Assembly (NCBI RefSeq): GCF_900496995.4
Contig: NW_024470327.1
Span: 197,838 to 261,837, forward strand
Reading direction: 5' to 3'
DNA from: Aquila chrysaetos chrysaetos
Lineage: Eukaryota; Chordata; Aves; Accipitriformes; Accipitridae
Length of the DNA: 64,000 bases
Every line of letters begins with the position of its first letter. Positions within the stretch are counted from its first letter, which is position 1. A program made the translations under genes and the position numbers. Under the pieces are notes generated by a model. The model ran no database searches. It worked only from the letters and a program-made list of their open reading frames with translations, and was not told the DNA's origin. Of the stretch, positions 47,511 through 60,765 are shown piece by piece.

Positions 47511-48200
47511 TCATGGGCATGTCTGTACACACACGTGTGTGCACTGGGCTGGAGCGCACGTGCCGGTGGTGATGTCAGGCACGTGGCTGTGCTGGACACC
47601 GCACACGTGTCCACACGCATGTTCACATGCACGTGGCTTCAGGAGCTGACGCTGACATGTGTGTAGGGGTAGGTACAGACCTGCACATGCAGGGTCACGT
47701 GTCCACACACATGTACACCAGGCTGCATGTGCACACACACGTACTGCAGGCTCTGACATGGTGCCACGCACACATGTGTACACACGTGTAAATGACAGAC
47801 ATTACAGCATGCACACAGGTGTCCTTGTGCCTGTGTACACCTCGGGGCGCACACGTGTGTTACAACATGCATTATGACATGCATATGGGCATACTCATGC
47901 CTGTGTGCACATGCCAGGGTGTACACACATGTTAAATGGGCATTACAACATGTAAACATTGTGCCTGTGCACGTCAGGGTGTACATGCGTGTTAGAACAG
48001 GCGTTACAACAGGCAGAGGGGTGTACTTGTGCCCATTTACACGTTAGGCTGCACACACGTTACAGCAGGCATGCAGGTGTACCTGTGCCTGTATGCACGT
48101 CAGGGTGTGCACATGTATAAACAGACATTACAACACACACGGCTGTACCTGTGCCTGCGTACACATGTATTGCAACACACACACGGGTGTACTTGTGCCC
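47511..48200. repeat. CACGTG-rich minisatellite, inner end of the right arm
   Basis: Mirror of 32,995-33,660 with the same unit and only scattered substitutions. Confidence 0.85.
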
Positions 48201-48210
48201 TGTACACCCT

Positions 48211-48375
48211 GGAGCAGTTCATGAAGGACTGTGTCCTGTGGGAGGGACCACATGCTGGAGTAGGGGAAGAGCGTGAGGAGATAGGAGTGGCAGAGACAAA
48301 GCGTTAGGAACCGACCGCAACCCCCCTTCCCCATTCCCCTGTGCTGCTTCTGGGGAGAAGGTAGAAGAGTTGGGA
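48211..48375 (+). repeat. ERVL-type LTR fragment, right arm
   Basis: Mirror of 32,806-32,970 and similar to about 46,545-46,770 of the solo LTR, including CTGGAGCAGTTCATGAAGG and CCCCTGTGCTGC stretches. Confidence 0.7.
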
Positions 48376-48911
48376 GAACTGGCTGCAGGATGAACTCCGC
48401 CAGCTCGTTGGACCGGGGGAGCCTGCAGGCAACTCCTGCTCAGTACCAGCGATCACACCACCTGCCTGGCCTTGCCTTTGTCTAAAAGGGCAGCGGCAAG
48501 AAGTCGTTGGGGGAAGATCTGCTCTGCTCGACACTAGAAGCAATGAACAGAGTGGTTTCTTGTAAGAAAAATCCAGTAAGAGCTTTAATGTCCAAAATGG
48601 GGTAACCTGGTCTACAGCTGGGGTCTGCCCGGTGTGCTGCATGCTGGTCGGAGGCCCGCTCGGTGCTGCGCGACTCGGGGTTCCCACCATCCGAAGGGCC
48701 GTGAGACTATCTGTATCACCTTCTCTTGCTTTTGTTCCAGCTAAGGCTCTAAGAGCATTGGAAACGATGCTGTACAGAGTGCGAGTACCTTTCTGACTGG
48801 CTTCGTAACAGACCAGCACCTCCTGGTGCAGGAGAGGGACCTTTCTCCTCTCCCTCCGTTTGGAGCTGACAGCAGGAGGCCAAAGTGTTTCCACACTCTT
48901 CAGTTATTGTA

Positions 48912-49939
48912 CTAAGTCCACTTATTGGCGAGTTCTTCTGCTTCCATGGCAATTTGGGTGAGTTTTCTTTCTTTTTCTGAATTTGCTTTGGCTTCACTTG
49001 TAGCTGCGTCTGTCTCTGAGGCAACGTTGACAAGAGGAAGCTGTGGTTCTCTGCAACACAAAGAATGGGTTTTGGAAAAGAATTCACATTAATATGAAGT
49101 AAGAGGCTGGGAGTAAAAAATTCTCACAACAGAAACAGCAACCCCAACAGCTGGGGTTGTTCAGCCTGGAGAAGAGAAGGCTCCGGGGAGAGCTTATTGC
49201 AGCCTTTCAATATATAAGGGGGGCTTATAAGCAAGGTGGGGAGAGACTTTTTACCAACGCCTGTAGAGACAGGACAAGCGGCAGCGGTTTTAAACTGGAA
49301 GAGGGTAGACTTAGACTGGACAGAAGGAGGATATTTGTTACGATGAGGGTGGTGAGACACTGGAACAGGTTGCCCAGAGAAGCTGTGGATGCCCCATCCT
49401 TGGAAGTGTTCAAGGTCAGGTTGGATGTGGCTTTGAGCAACCTGACCTAGTGAGAGATGTCCCTGGCCATGGCAGAGGGGTTGCTCTAGATGATCTTTAA
49501 AGGTCCCTTCCAACCCAAACCATTCCACAACTCTATGATTCTGATTCTATGAAATGCTAACAGGGTGCTGCTACCCTGAGTGAACCGCACTCCAGGATGC
49601 TGCCACTGGGAATGCTTTGCTGCGCAAGAATGCTGGGAAGACCAACTCACTGTTTCCTATTCTTCAGCAGCGATTTAACCAGGTGACCCAAAGCTGCCAG
49701 AAGGACTATGGACGCCAGGGTGGCCAGCGCCACAGCTGCACGGCACATTAGCGGCCATCTGCAATCTGCAGCCTGTGGACTTTTCTCACCAGCACCTGTA
49801 GGAGATGGGACAGTCCCACATATCGATGTGTTCTGCACTCCTGACAGTTGCACCGTGTGTTTGAGAGGCTGAACGATTGCGACGTCCAGCTGTGCCCGTG
49901 GGCTTGGGGCAAGGACTGCTTGCTGGGGACCCTGGATTC
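48912..49939 (-). CDS. Unrecognised single-pass membrane protein, last two exons, right arm
   Basis: Exons 49,939-49,651 and 49,050-48,912 have the same lengths, splice sites and stop as the left copy. Amino-acid replacements are scattered (for example Q to R, S to G, R to Q) but no stop or frameshift is present. The membrane span, basic stop-transfer and acidic tail are retained. Confidence 0.45.
49140..49553 (+). mobile_element. CR1 LINE 3' end, 5'-truncated, right arm
   Basis: Mirror of 31,629-32,055, ending in the ATTCTATGA octamer repeat at 49,553. Confidence 0.93.
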
Positions 49940-50365
49940 CTGGGGAGTGCAATACAGTATTATAAAGGCATAAAAAATAGAGAACCGAAGCTGAATGCCT
50001 CAGCCCTGCATTCCCCCTATGGCTCTGGAATGGCGGCCAGCTCACAAGCTGAAGTCACACAGCCTACAGCCACTGCTCTAATCCCATCTGGAGGAGAAAC
50101 ATTCCCCTGATACGTTGCCATCAACTGCTTCATAAGTGAATGGTAGCGCATGGAAGATGAGCAGCAGACACAGGTGTAAGCCGAGACACCCAAAGCTGCA
50201 AAGGCACACGGGTGATGTTCTGGGTAGAAAGTTTTCCTGCGAAGAATGCGTTAAGCTCACTGTGCAATACCAGTAATCGTTAAATGTTGGTCTGCAGAGC
50301 AGCAGCTGCAGAGGGGATAGAGTGATCTTTTGCCTGTGACCCAGCAAAGGAAGTGAAGACTCACG

Positions 50366-50542
50366 TCACTTTGCCATGCTTTCCCTCCAAGGCTCTACGT
50401 CAGAATCCCACTGAGATGCAGAGCCTCTTTCTAAGTCATTTAGAAAGACTACAACAGCCTCCATAAACAATGTCCTCTCTCTCCTGGGCTGAGTTGTTAG
50501 TCTAATAGACTGATACTGTTTTTCTGAAGTGAGTGCTTGCAG
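50366..50542 (-). other. Exon-like open segment, right arm
   Basis: Mirror of 30,640-30,816. It has the same length and stop, with a few replacements near R-S-R to Q-P-R and K-E-R to R-E-S. Function unknown. Confidence 0.25.
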
Positions 50543-50703
50543 CTCACAAACAAAACAAAAAAAGATGAGTAATGTAGCAGTCGTTTCATCAATTTAAACA
50601 AATTAAGACCTACTATCAGTCTTCCCTGCAGCAGACCCACAGAAATTAACACAATCTAAGAGCCATACCAAAGGCAAGTCTAGTGAAATAACGTCAAACT
50701 AGA

Positions 50704-50919
50704 TTGAGTGCTGCAGGCTGTTTGGGGCAAGATTACTGCTCATTTACCATCTTTCTCACCCCACAATATGTTGTTTCAGCTTTGTTAACTGCTACAAGTC
50801 AACTGATGGAGCCACTTCACAAATTTATCCAGTGCCCCAAGGACTTGGAAGAGCTTGATCTGAAGTATCTTTTATACATTATTTCAACGGCAGTTACTAC
50901 AGCTCTCCTTGATACTTAA
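50704..50919 (+). other. 71-codon frame preserved in both arms, right arm
   Basis: Mirror of 30,263-30,478. Still open, with a few replacements. Coding status unproven. Confidence 0.2.
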
Positions 50920-51025
50920 GAAGAAAGTTAAAAGTTGAACTTTAGCATAAATCCTAGTAGTATCACCTTTAAAAGAAGCAAAAAGGCTTCAGCTGTTTTG
51001 GTAAGAACGTATCAAAAATCCTTAC

Positions 51026-51326
51026 CTTGCTCTCACCAAGTTCTGAAATCCATTCTTTGACCAAGTTATTCAGTTTACCAAGAACGACCAGCCCGTAAAG
51101 AAAACTCATGTATAAGTTTGCCCTAAAAAAACCCAGGAGATAAACAAATTTTACAGTCTTGTTGTACCTGTGATTCAGTTCTTCCTCATCTTCAAATACC
51201 CCAAATGCTTTCATCACTTCAACCACCTTCTGAGTATGAATGCAATCTACATCCTTAGGAGGAGCCAAGCTAATTGGAGAAGTCATTCCATAGTGCCTTT
51301 GAGGCTGCTTCTGCAGCCTAGGAGTA
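51026..51326 (-). pseudogene. PAPOLG: PAPOLG-like 5' exon pair, right arm
   Basis: Exons 51,326-51,168 and 51,122-51,026 encode the same residues as the left copy. The ancestral acceptor before L-V-V-L is GG here too, and the upstream AG follows a T-run. Two or so differences in about 220 bases make this among the most similar parts of the arms. Catalytic exons are absent. Confidence 0.85.
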
Positions 51327-51329
51327 CTG

Positions 51330-54300
51330 AGGGAGACAATAAAATACTGAAGAATCCACAAAAGAAAAAAAAAAACAAAACCCAACAAACCAACCGCCTT
51401 AACTAGAAAACACCCTTCCACTTACAGGTTTCCAAATCAGCTTCTGCTCTTTTGCCCAGCATTAACATAAATGAGGGAAAAAAGATCCTGCTTATGGTTT
51501 TTAGATAACTTGACCTAACTTAGAAGTCACAACTACTTTTTTAGAAAAACATTTCTGGATATAAGAAAAGATCCAAGTTGCTACCAAGTTGCTTCTACTG
51601 ACTCTGGAAGGACTTTATAGGTAATTGTAGAGGAAGGACATACAACAAAGTCGTCTGTTAAATAGAGTTGTTGCAGCAAAATCAGCATTACCTTGGTTTT
51701 GTTTACGGAAGAGGATGAACGAAAACATCAACCAATCTGCAGCTAATGTTGCTAGCAGAGCCTTGTGCTCTTAACAGTGTTCGATTTTTATTCAGTTCAG
51801 AGGGTTACCTGTACATGCAGCTGTTTTAATCTAAATCCAAGGGCTGTGTGTCAGCACGCAGAGCAGCACAACTTAAGCTCTCTTTGTAGAACGTGCTCAA
51901 ACCCGCTTGAGCTAGCTCACTGCCCAGTTAGGCTGAGCAGGACACCAGGCACCTGGGTTTGGAGGCCCACAAGGTTACTGCCCCTGGAACTCCAGGCACA
52001 GCAAGGCATCATTTTTGCCTCCAACCCTCCACTTGCCCTGTCTGCTTAGACTCCCTTGCAAGCAGAAGCAGCACAGGACTGACATGGCAGGACAACGTTA
52101 AATTAAAAGCAGCGCGAGCTTTTCTTTCTTTTTTTTTAAACCACAGAACCCTTGCTTTAGAAACTGAAAAATGGAGAAAGAAACCCCTACTTTGCATTAC
52201 TAGATGAAACCAGGGGAGAGAAAGGAGTGGGGCAGGAGGTGAGGACTGTACTTAATGGATCAAGGGTCTCTACAGAAACACTCGTAGCAAAAGGGGGAGA
52301 CACGTGAAAAAGGTCTCTACAACTCATCATGCTTGTCAAAGAGCCCATATCCAGACCCGAAGGCTAAAGGGATTAACGATGCCGTTATCCAAACAGGACA
52401 TTTTCCTACTTCACATACGGACAACTTCAAATATTAGCCGGGTTAGTCGAGAGGTGCTTAGAACTATTTAAGGCATCTGACCCACTTTGGCTGGAATGGG
52501 ATGAGGAAATGCTCAAAGGACAGCTTCAACACTTGATTTTGAAAAGGTAAATTATTGCAGCTCCTTATTTCTAATTGTTGCCTTTACTCTTCCACTGAGG
52601 AAAGATGGATTTCTCTCTCTCAGCGTAGCTTTATCCAACTACAGACATGGCTTTTAGTCATCTAGTGGGTTCCCCTGCCCCCCTTCTCTACGAGCTCATT
52701 TTTCAAACTTTTTTCTATGCGTTTTCCAAAAAGCTGGAGCGGGGGGGTATTAGGACTGTAGTCCTATCAACTAGTCTCCCCAGTCAGAACAGCTGTTCAC
52801 TTACAAGGGTAACTAGGCCTTGACCTAATTTGCCTTGCCTTGTTTATAGGCATTGTCAGCTTCCACTTCCTAAGTAAAAATAGTCATAATGAATATTTTC
52901 CTTCTTATGCTATCATTTTCATAACAAATACAGAAGGAAAGCCTATGTTTAATTGATGTGCATTACATCTAAATTAGAACACCTACAGCAGCAACTTCCT
53001 ACATGCTTTACGCATTACTTGCAGCGTACAACTTGCACGTCAGAAAGTTTGCACAACACAAGAATGGGTTTTAGACTTTGCTAGCATTCAAGATCTTTCC
53101 AGTGAACAGAAGGCCACCATCTGCCTTTCGTTGACCCATTCTTCCTACAGAGGCTATAATTAGAGATTGACATAAAGGACAATATCAATTAGATACAGCA
53201 GATATTATTAAGAGCAAATTCTTTTAGGCAAGAGTAGGTATTTTTCAGTTGCCTGCATGTATTACTGAAAATTTGATCTCACAACTTAAAAGTTGAGGAA
53301 AATGGCACTTGGAAAGCTTTACTGAGAGTGACTTATGCCCAATAGAATGTGTTCCCCTTTTGGAATTAAAAAAAAAAAAACCAAAAAAAACAAAAAAACC
53401 CTTACTTCTCTCTCTCAACTGTACCAGACTGCCAGGCTTATACAAAGAAGAGATCTTAAGAGAGAAAGTAGCACGCGTGGCATACTACCTATTCATCCAT
53501 CAGCCTTCTGTTTAAATGAGGAGTCTCTGGCAGTTTAATATTTTGCCAACTCTTGCTATGATTTGTCCACCATAGCAAACAGCTCCAACATACTTCTGTT
53601 CTGAGAGATCCTAATGTTATACAAGAAGTTAAACTGATTTGTTCCAAGTTTTGTCACTTGTTGATAGCTTCACAAAGCTGCAAGCCATTTCTCCTGCATA
53701 CTCTGAGAGACAACGGATAAGTTCACACTATTACAGGTCAGGGAGTTGCCTTCAGCCATCAGGGCGGTGTATGAGCCTTCACTGTGAATGCGTCTCTCCA
53801 ACTCATGCGGTCGGCTTGCCTCCAGCCGGGCAGAAATTTATCACTCCGGCCTTTTGTACCCTCACCACTTGGGAGGAGGAATGAATGGAAATCAGCTCCT
53901 GAACCTCCCAAATTTCATAGCACAAACCAAACCAAACCAAACCAACCAACCAATCAAATCCAACCAAGCAAGAAAACCCCCAAACCCCGTGACCTTCACT
54001 GAAGTAACACCAGCTACGCCTTCCATTCCTACCGCACAAACTCATGCTAAAAAAAGCCTGCAGACACCTGCTGGCAAGCTAAAGCACCTTGTTCCTGACG
54101 ACAGCATTCAGAGAAAGCCACTTTTTTTTCCTGCCTTGAAGCTGGGTCGGTAGCCTGAGAGCAGCGCCAAGCTGCAGCTGCAGGCAGCCTGTACGGCACA
54201 GATATTAACTAGTCTTCTCCTCGAACTTCTTTTATCTTCTTCCATGTACGCTTCCTATGCTGTTGCCTCACGATGATGTATTTGGCCTGCTCTTGTCCCT

Positions 54301-54900
54301 GAATTGTTATTTTCTTGCTTCCTGAATTGGAGGTTTTAGACAATCTGTGGGATGGAGCCGGGGTTTTGTTCTGATTTATCTTTAAGATTTTATAAACACA
54401 GTGCACCCTTACAATCTATCTCTAACACATATATACCAAAAGGAAGGACTGACCTGACACTGCAATAATAGATAAAACAGACTCCTCTCTCCCCAACCGA
54501 GAGAAAGCAGCTTGGCTATTTGGGCTGACTAAAGTGAAGAAACTCAAAATTGTCATAAAATAACAGTGTTGACTTTTCCAAGAATTTGCTCAATCAGTGT
54601 CAACTAAGTTGTTAGAAAAAGAATGTTGGAGGCTGACTTCTATTGGGAAATCAATTTCTACAGCCCTGTTCAGCCAGAAATCAAAAGGGTGGCTTTCCAC
54701 CTGAGCCTTTAATTGTTTTCAATTCTGATATGTAATTATGGTTTCCTCAAAAAGAGTTCCTTTTTCAGAGTCCTCTTCTCAATCAGGTACTGGAGGTTTA
54801 TTTTAAATCATTTCACTGCAAGCACAGATCCCCTTTGTTAAAGCCAGTTCAAATTAGGCCATTGAAAAATTAACGACCGCTTGTATTCTCCACAACTATC
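51330..54900. other. Right-arm DNA between PAPOLG and RBBP6 exons, no gene recognised
   Basis: Mirror of 25,700-29,850 minus the solo LTR. The uninterrupted LTR target site is at 53,589-53,601. No coding feature is supported. Confidence 0.5.
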
Positions 54901-55007
54901 TGTGCATACTTACTTCATTATAAATCGGCTGTTGCAGAAGCTAAGTGCTACGGCCTCGTTTAACAGCTTACAAGTAGGAATACGTTGAATTTCTATAGAA
55001 TACTTAC

Positions 55008-58000
55008 AGTTCCCAGCCTGGTCTGCCACCTGCTGAGCAAATTGTACTGACTCTCGCTGGATGACCTTTTGGAGTGGCGAGAGGAAAAAGCAAAAAGTCC
55101 CATTCAGTTTATCTGAAGAGAATTTTTTAAAAGACATTCTAAAGTTACAGTTCCTTACCAGTGGCGGGTATTGATTGTCCTTGGGGGCCCAGACGACTTG
55201 CTAATGCTGGTTGTCTTCGCACAGGAGCCCGACAGACCTTGTGAATAAACGCACACAGCTGGAAAAGAAGCTCTACTACAATAGAAGAGTCACTGCATAT
55301 GTTGAAAGAAAGCTTACCTTCTCTTCCAACAAACTGCTGGTTGACAAAGAAGATGTAGAAGGCTTAGCAGTAGTCACCAGAGCAGCAGGAGGTGTAACAG
55401 TCATGAGTGGTGGTGGAGGCGGTGGCAGTAGCGGCTGCTGCTGCTGTTGCTGCCGAATCTGCTGATGGAGCCTTTTGTGTAGCCGGTTCCATTTTTTTAA
55501 ACAGTTCACAGCCTAGAGGCAGAAAAACATTTACAAAAAGGGTAAGATGAAACTTCAGCAGATATACGAACAAAAGCCTTCACAGAGGAAAATTACTTCT
55601 GTATTCCTGTAAATGCTATCAGTCCTAAAAGAAACCAACATACGGATATATGAACACATCACATGAAACACTGATACTAATGGCTGGTAACTCAAGAGTT
55701 CCTGTATTTAAACCACTTCAGTGTCAACGCCGAATTTGAAAGCGAGGCAATCATGTTAAACAAAAGCGTGACCTGAATTTGCCAGGTTGTCTCTAAAGAG
55801 TTGTAAGCTTCTGTGACAACAACAGATAATGTATTTGAAAAGTAAATTTAGCCTTATTCAATTACGCCTTGCTTAAGGAGATGTAAATTAGTATCTTCTT
55901 CCCTTTCGGCTTGTTACAAATAGCCTTTTCTTACAAGCACTTGAGGTAAATGTCATCACGTTACCTGGTGGAAGCACTTGTTGGCAATTAAAGCATCAGG
56001 CGAAACATCCGTCTGATGCCACGTTGGGCATGTATGTTCCTCAGATTCCAGTAATGCTGTTCTAATACCTGTGTAGAATTAGAATAGTCAAAATTGTATT
56101 TAGCCAGACTAAGGAAGTTTTGGGGGTTCTCGTCAATTATAAAAACACACATATGATTAATGGGTGAATATGGTCTTGAATTGAGAGCACGAAGCTATAG
56201 TTGTTCAATAGTGTAAAAAATTTCTAGTATGCAGCAAATAACTATGCAGTTTTGATATTTTACTATTGTAACATCTGAAGATGTAGCATAGGCTGTGTCT
56301 TGATGTTTCAACTAGTCTTTTTCCCACTATCTAGTACAGTGAGAAGTCCCCAACCTCAAGGTTAATGAATAAAACACATCTCGAGAAAACATTAGTAGGT
56401 TTGAGTTCTGAAGGTTTTAACCAACTCTCCTGTGGAGAAGAATGTGGATTAAATGCCTAACTATCTGTTTGTTGCAGACCACAACAATGCCCAGAGTTGG
56501 CTATATAATTTAGTATGAGACAAGGTGCTGTGGACAAACTAAATGCATTCAATATCTCACAATGTAATCACCTGCACAGTTAGCCACTCTTCTCATACTC
56601 ATCCTTCCGCATGTCAAGAAGATTTAACTAGACACGTAAAAAGGGGAAATAGCTTCCTGGCTTTTTTTTCCCTCTATACGAGAAGAGCGCTTTCATATTC
56701 AGCATATACTTAAATATTAAATAGAACCGGTAACAAAGTAATTTCATTATCTCCTCTTTCTGCTTTCAGAAAATCAGATGTGATGTTTTGAATTAACAAA
56801 CACGGGAGTAACACTTACATTTGTCACAAGAACTGTTTCCACAGCAGGGAATAACAGCTGCATCAGTCATTAGATCCTTAGAGATGACATATGACAACTC
56901 ATCTGGAACAGGATCATCTGAGGAGAAGGAGGAGAAGGATGGCTCCTCTGGTAAAAAGGGAGGCTTTTCCTTCTTTCCTCTAGCATAAGCTTCCCTGGAG
57001 GAGGGGTGGGGAAGGAAAAAGAAACAAGTTAAGGATGGGTAAAAGAAAACTTTTCCAAGCTTTGGATTTTATCAAAGGAGGATAAGAGGATGGAATTCTT
57101 CTCACTCCACATTAGCCTTCTAAAACACAGTTGCTTAGTTTAAACTACTTTTCTGTAGTCACAACACTAGAAGAGGGAGGGGGGAGCAATTTTCCTTCTG
57201 CAGAACTCTCCCATTCATTGGATCAACTAAGAAAGAAGCTCAGACTAGAAAAGTGATTTTTGACAGCTAGAAATCAGGCAAAATGAATCCCACCTCTCCT
57301 TTGCCAGAGGATAAATGTAAAATGCAGGCTCAGGATAAAGGTAGTCTCCGAGTAATTACGTTGTCTAAAAGGAAGACGTCTATGTTACAGCTTCAACAAA
57401 AGGAGATTCATGACGGAAAACCAAAAGTGCTACCAAGTGCATTTTGAAACAGCCACTGCTCTCAGCACATGGTAGTTTTTTCTTAGTTTATAGCAACAGG
57501 AAAACGTCAGTCTGTTTCACACATGGGATTTAATAAAAGTCAGAAACATAAAACAGAAGCAAAATGAGCTTTCAAGGAGAATGACTCCACTGTAAACACT
57601 ACTGAAATCTTTTCCAGAAACGCAGATTCTTAGCGTACCACAAGTTTAGCCAACTTCCAGGGGCGGGAGCAGCAGGACCACCGTCTTTTAAAAGTAGAAA
57701 GTACCACAGATTTTCAGGTTAAGATAGAATGAGAGTGCTTCCTCCCTTGGAATGACAGATGCTGGACAACTTGGTTGCACTGCCACTCAAGATACTTACG
57801 CATGGTTTCTCTCCTTCACTTTTTGGTCAGTCCACTTAATTCCATTCTTACGCATTAATAGTTGGTATTGCATATTTTTTCAGTGTTTGTCAGCATAGCA
57901 CCCTTCGTATTGGGCATCTCTGTCATGAAACTCTGTGGAATTCCTGTGCTCTTTTTAATTCTGGGAACAGTCTCAAATTTTTTGTCCTGTTCAAGAAACG

Positions 58001-59124
58001 AGAGGCAGACGTACCTCGAGACCCACACTTAAAATGACACTTCCCTGAATATTTTAAGCAGCAAAAGCCTTTAATCCTCTCCTTTTACCTAGCGTAAGGG
58101 TTGCTCAACTGAAAGACTTATTTTCCTACATGAATATAGCCAGGATGTTCCAAAGGCTTGAGCAGGGTTTTGAACTCGAGCGACATTCTTTGGCTTAACT
58201 TCAGGTTCCTTAAGGCTGACATATACCTTAGCTCACCATCCACTCAGAGAAGAGACACAAACCCACTGCTCCTCCTCCAAAGCATAATTCAGAGCGAGAG
58301 CTTAAGCCGGTGCTCTGAATCACTCAACTGGACAAACCTACACTCACCGTCTATAGGTGAAGGCTGAATTCATACCTCACGCGTATACCTTCAGCGACTA
58401 ACGTGAAATGGCATCAATACTCAACCAGGGACTTAGTGTAATTAAAACACGCAAATATGCAATAGATGGGGTCAAGAGAAATGTCTTGGTTTTATACTAA
58501 ATAATAAAAACTGTGAACTGTCCTTAAAAAGAGTGGAAAAAAATTTCCAGTAATACTCAAGTATATAAAAATATGTGTGAAAGTTCACAGAGAAATATCG
58601 ATGGACATATTTAATGTCTACGACCTAGAAAGAAAATTTCACCTTTATAATTCCAGCTTCCCCTTGAATTTTGAAGGGCTTTGCAACATTGCCATATAAC
58701 CTCTGCCTTTCACCCCAAGAGAAACAATTCTTAATATCAGTATTCATGTATTTGTTACGTAACTGCCAAGGTAAAACAATTAAAAACTAGAGTAACACCA
58801 GAAGTCCCCCACAATCATACCCCATTTGTCAGGCAGTTCTTTATGTAGTGGCCAGGTCTTCCACAACGAAAGCAAGTCTATGATGGTGGAGGCGGACCCA
58901 AGGGTTTCTTCATGTAACTAAAAGTTTTGGGGGAAAAAAAGAAAAAGGTAGGCATGTGTGTCTCTTGTTAAAACACACATCTCTCCAATTTTTCCATCAT
59001 CTTCACAGAACAGATTGGACATGAACAACACTTCCTTGATTGGATCATATTCATGGCAGGACTGTATCACCAAAGCTTTTATTTCATCTTCTTCAGAAGC
59101 ACTGGCTTCAGCCAGATTGGCAGT
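55008..59124 (-). pseudogene. RBBP6: RBBP6-like pseudogene, right arm and beyond
   Basis: Exons: 59,124-59,036 (T-A-N-L-A-E-A; its donor GT reads GG), 58,917-58,821 (zinc knuckle C-x2-C-x4-H-x4-C, but TAG at 58,878-58,880 replaces a Tyr), 57,986-57,852 (R-I-K-K-S-T-G-I-P, one extra base in an A-run near 57,873), 56,994-56,819 (first RING half), 56,068-55,965, 55,512-55,318, 55,237-55,159 and 55,065-55,008. In the RING the first C-L-I-C pair reads Y-V-I-S, so both cysteines are lost, and C-P-T-C reads C-P-T-W as in the left arm. The DWNN domain exons were not found upstream. Inactivated at several points; introns show DNA-level duplication, not a retrocopy. Confidence 0.88.
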
Positions 59125-60760
59125 CTGTTTAACAGGCAATTATTTGAAACGCACATTAGAAACACATTTAAGCGCACACAGCCAAAGACAACACCACTCA
59201 CCCCATCCTGTAAAGAGCAGCACAACGCTAGCTGAGGTTGCATGAAAGCAGCAGTTTACGTAAAATATAGCTGTCCGGAAGACGTTCTGGGGAGTCCTTA
59301 CGCGATTACAGGGTGCCTGTTAACTTACCTGAAAAGAGCATCCTTGGGCACTCAAAACCTTAGGCTCTCTTTGTGCCTTACATGAAGACTTGTGTAACTA
59401 ATCCAATTCTCTGCCAAGTGGACTGAGGCCATGTGCAGCAAAAATTACACTATCCAGTATTTGTACGCTGATTTTTAAGCTCCAGAAGAGATGAAGGAGA
59501 AGACATCCAATGTACGCTTAATTGAGAAAGATGTATGCAAGGATCATTATTTACATTTTGCAGCATTAAAATGACACACAACTTAAGATTTGGGGAAGTT
59601 GCTTTGGCTTGCTGAAATTCAGCTTCTGACACAGAAGCATTGTTTAACCTTCAGGTGCAAAATCTCTCTTAAATCCTCCACAGAGCTGATGGCGATAGGC
59701 ATGTCTTACATCCCCGAATACCTGGGACTAAGAAAAGGCCTTCTCGGAATGTGTCTTCACGGCCTTAAAAAGGATGAGACATCCAGCAACCACCCTTGCC
59801 ATGTGTATTCTAAGAGAAAAAGGAATACTGGCAACACTCTTTATCAGGGGGAGGAGGAATACAGCTGGAAAACTGTGAAGACGACCATGGAACAGCAACA
59901 CAGGATTCTGGATGCAATGTGTGTTATTTCATGAAAAACGACTTGAAATAAAAACTGATGGTTGGTGGGAGTTGTGCATAGTAAAACGTAGCTGGAGTAG
60001 GGTCAGAATACTTAAACCAGGGAATTAGAAAGATATTTTGAACATTGCCATAAATAATACAGATTGTAATGCAGGAGCAGAGCACAAAACCCCCCCCCTC
60101 CTAAGGGAAGATTCATAACGGCCTCTTTCATACACACAGCATTTCTTTCTGTGGAGGTGAGAGCAGGCTGAAAACCACAGAAGACAGCCAGGAAGAGCAG
60201 AAAATTTGCGGCAGTAAATACACAAACTGCAAAGCATGTTCTAGCTTGACCTCACGCAGGGTCACATGTACCCTCATTTCCCAAGAGCCGGTGTGACGGG
60301 TACACTCGACCCCATAACCAAACTAGCCGTAGTTTGGTACAGGCTCCAAAGGAGGTAAAGGCCTGAGCCATAGCCGGGCCAAGAACTCCTCTAGTTTCAG
60401 TCTCTTCTCTGAAAACCCACAAAGGAGACGAGCGAGCCAGTGAGCACTGCGTCTGACCTTGGAACACTCATCATGCGATTAACACAGGAATAGCGGGTGG
60501 CTTTTCCAAGACTCATTTATCAAGGAGCAAAGAAAGTGTGGGCACAAGGAGTCTCATCCATACCCTTCCCATCGCATGTGATTTGACCAGGAGCCAGCCA
60601 CTTTATCCCATAAATACGACAGCCTAAGTGAGCCTTCTTTCAGCTCTCCCTGCTAGGCAGCGTGGCTGCACGGCAGTGATCTCCCCTTGAGCTGGGACGC
60701 CTCTCAAGGGTGCTCCTCGAGGCAGAGAGACCTGTTCTCAATGGCAGATCTTTGCTAAGT
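59125..60760. other. No gene recognised upstream of the RBBP6 pseudogene
   Basis: A 114-codon plus-strand frame (59,590-59,934) begins near a CCACAG but matches nothing I know. The DWNN exons expected upstream of RBBP6 could not be found on the minus strand. Confidence 0.45.
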
Positions 60761-60765
60761 GACTG

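Larger units (their letters stand above)
47511..57462 (-). repeat. Right arm of the large inverted repeat
   Basis: Reverse-complement partner of 23,143-33,670, with the same order of features read inward. It lacks the solo LTR. Beyond its outer end RBBP6-like intron and exons continue, whereas the left arm stops abruptly against GC-rich DNA. This suggests the right side is closer to the source and the left arm is a truncated copy. Confidence 0.95.

Noticed and set aside
59590..59934. 114-codon frame upstream of the RBBP6 pseudogene
   Set aside because: No recognised homologue, wrong strand for RBBP6, and only one weak acceptor-like site.
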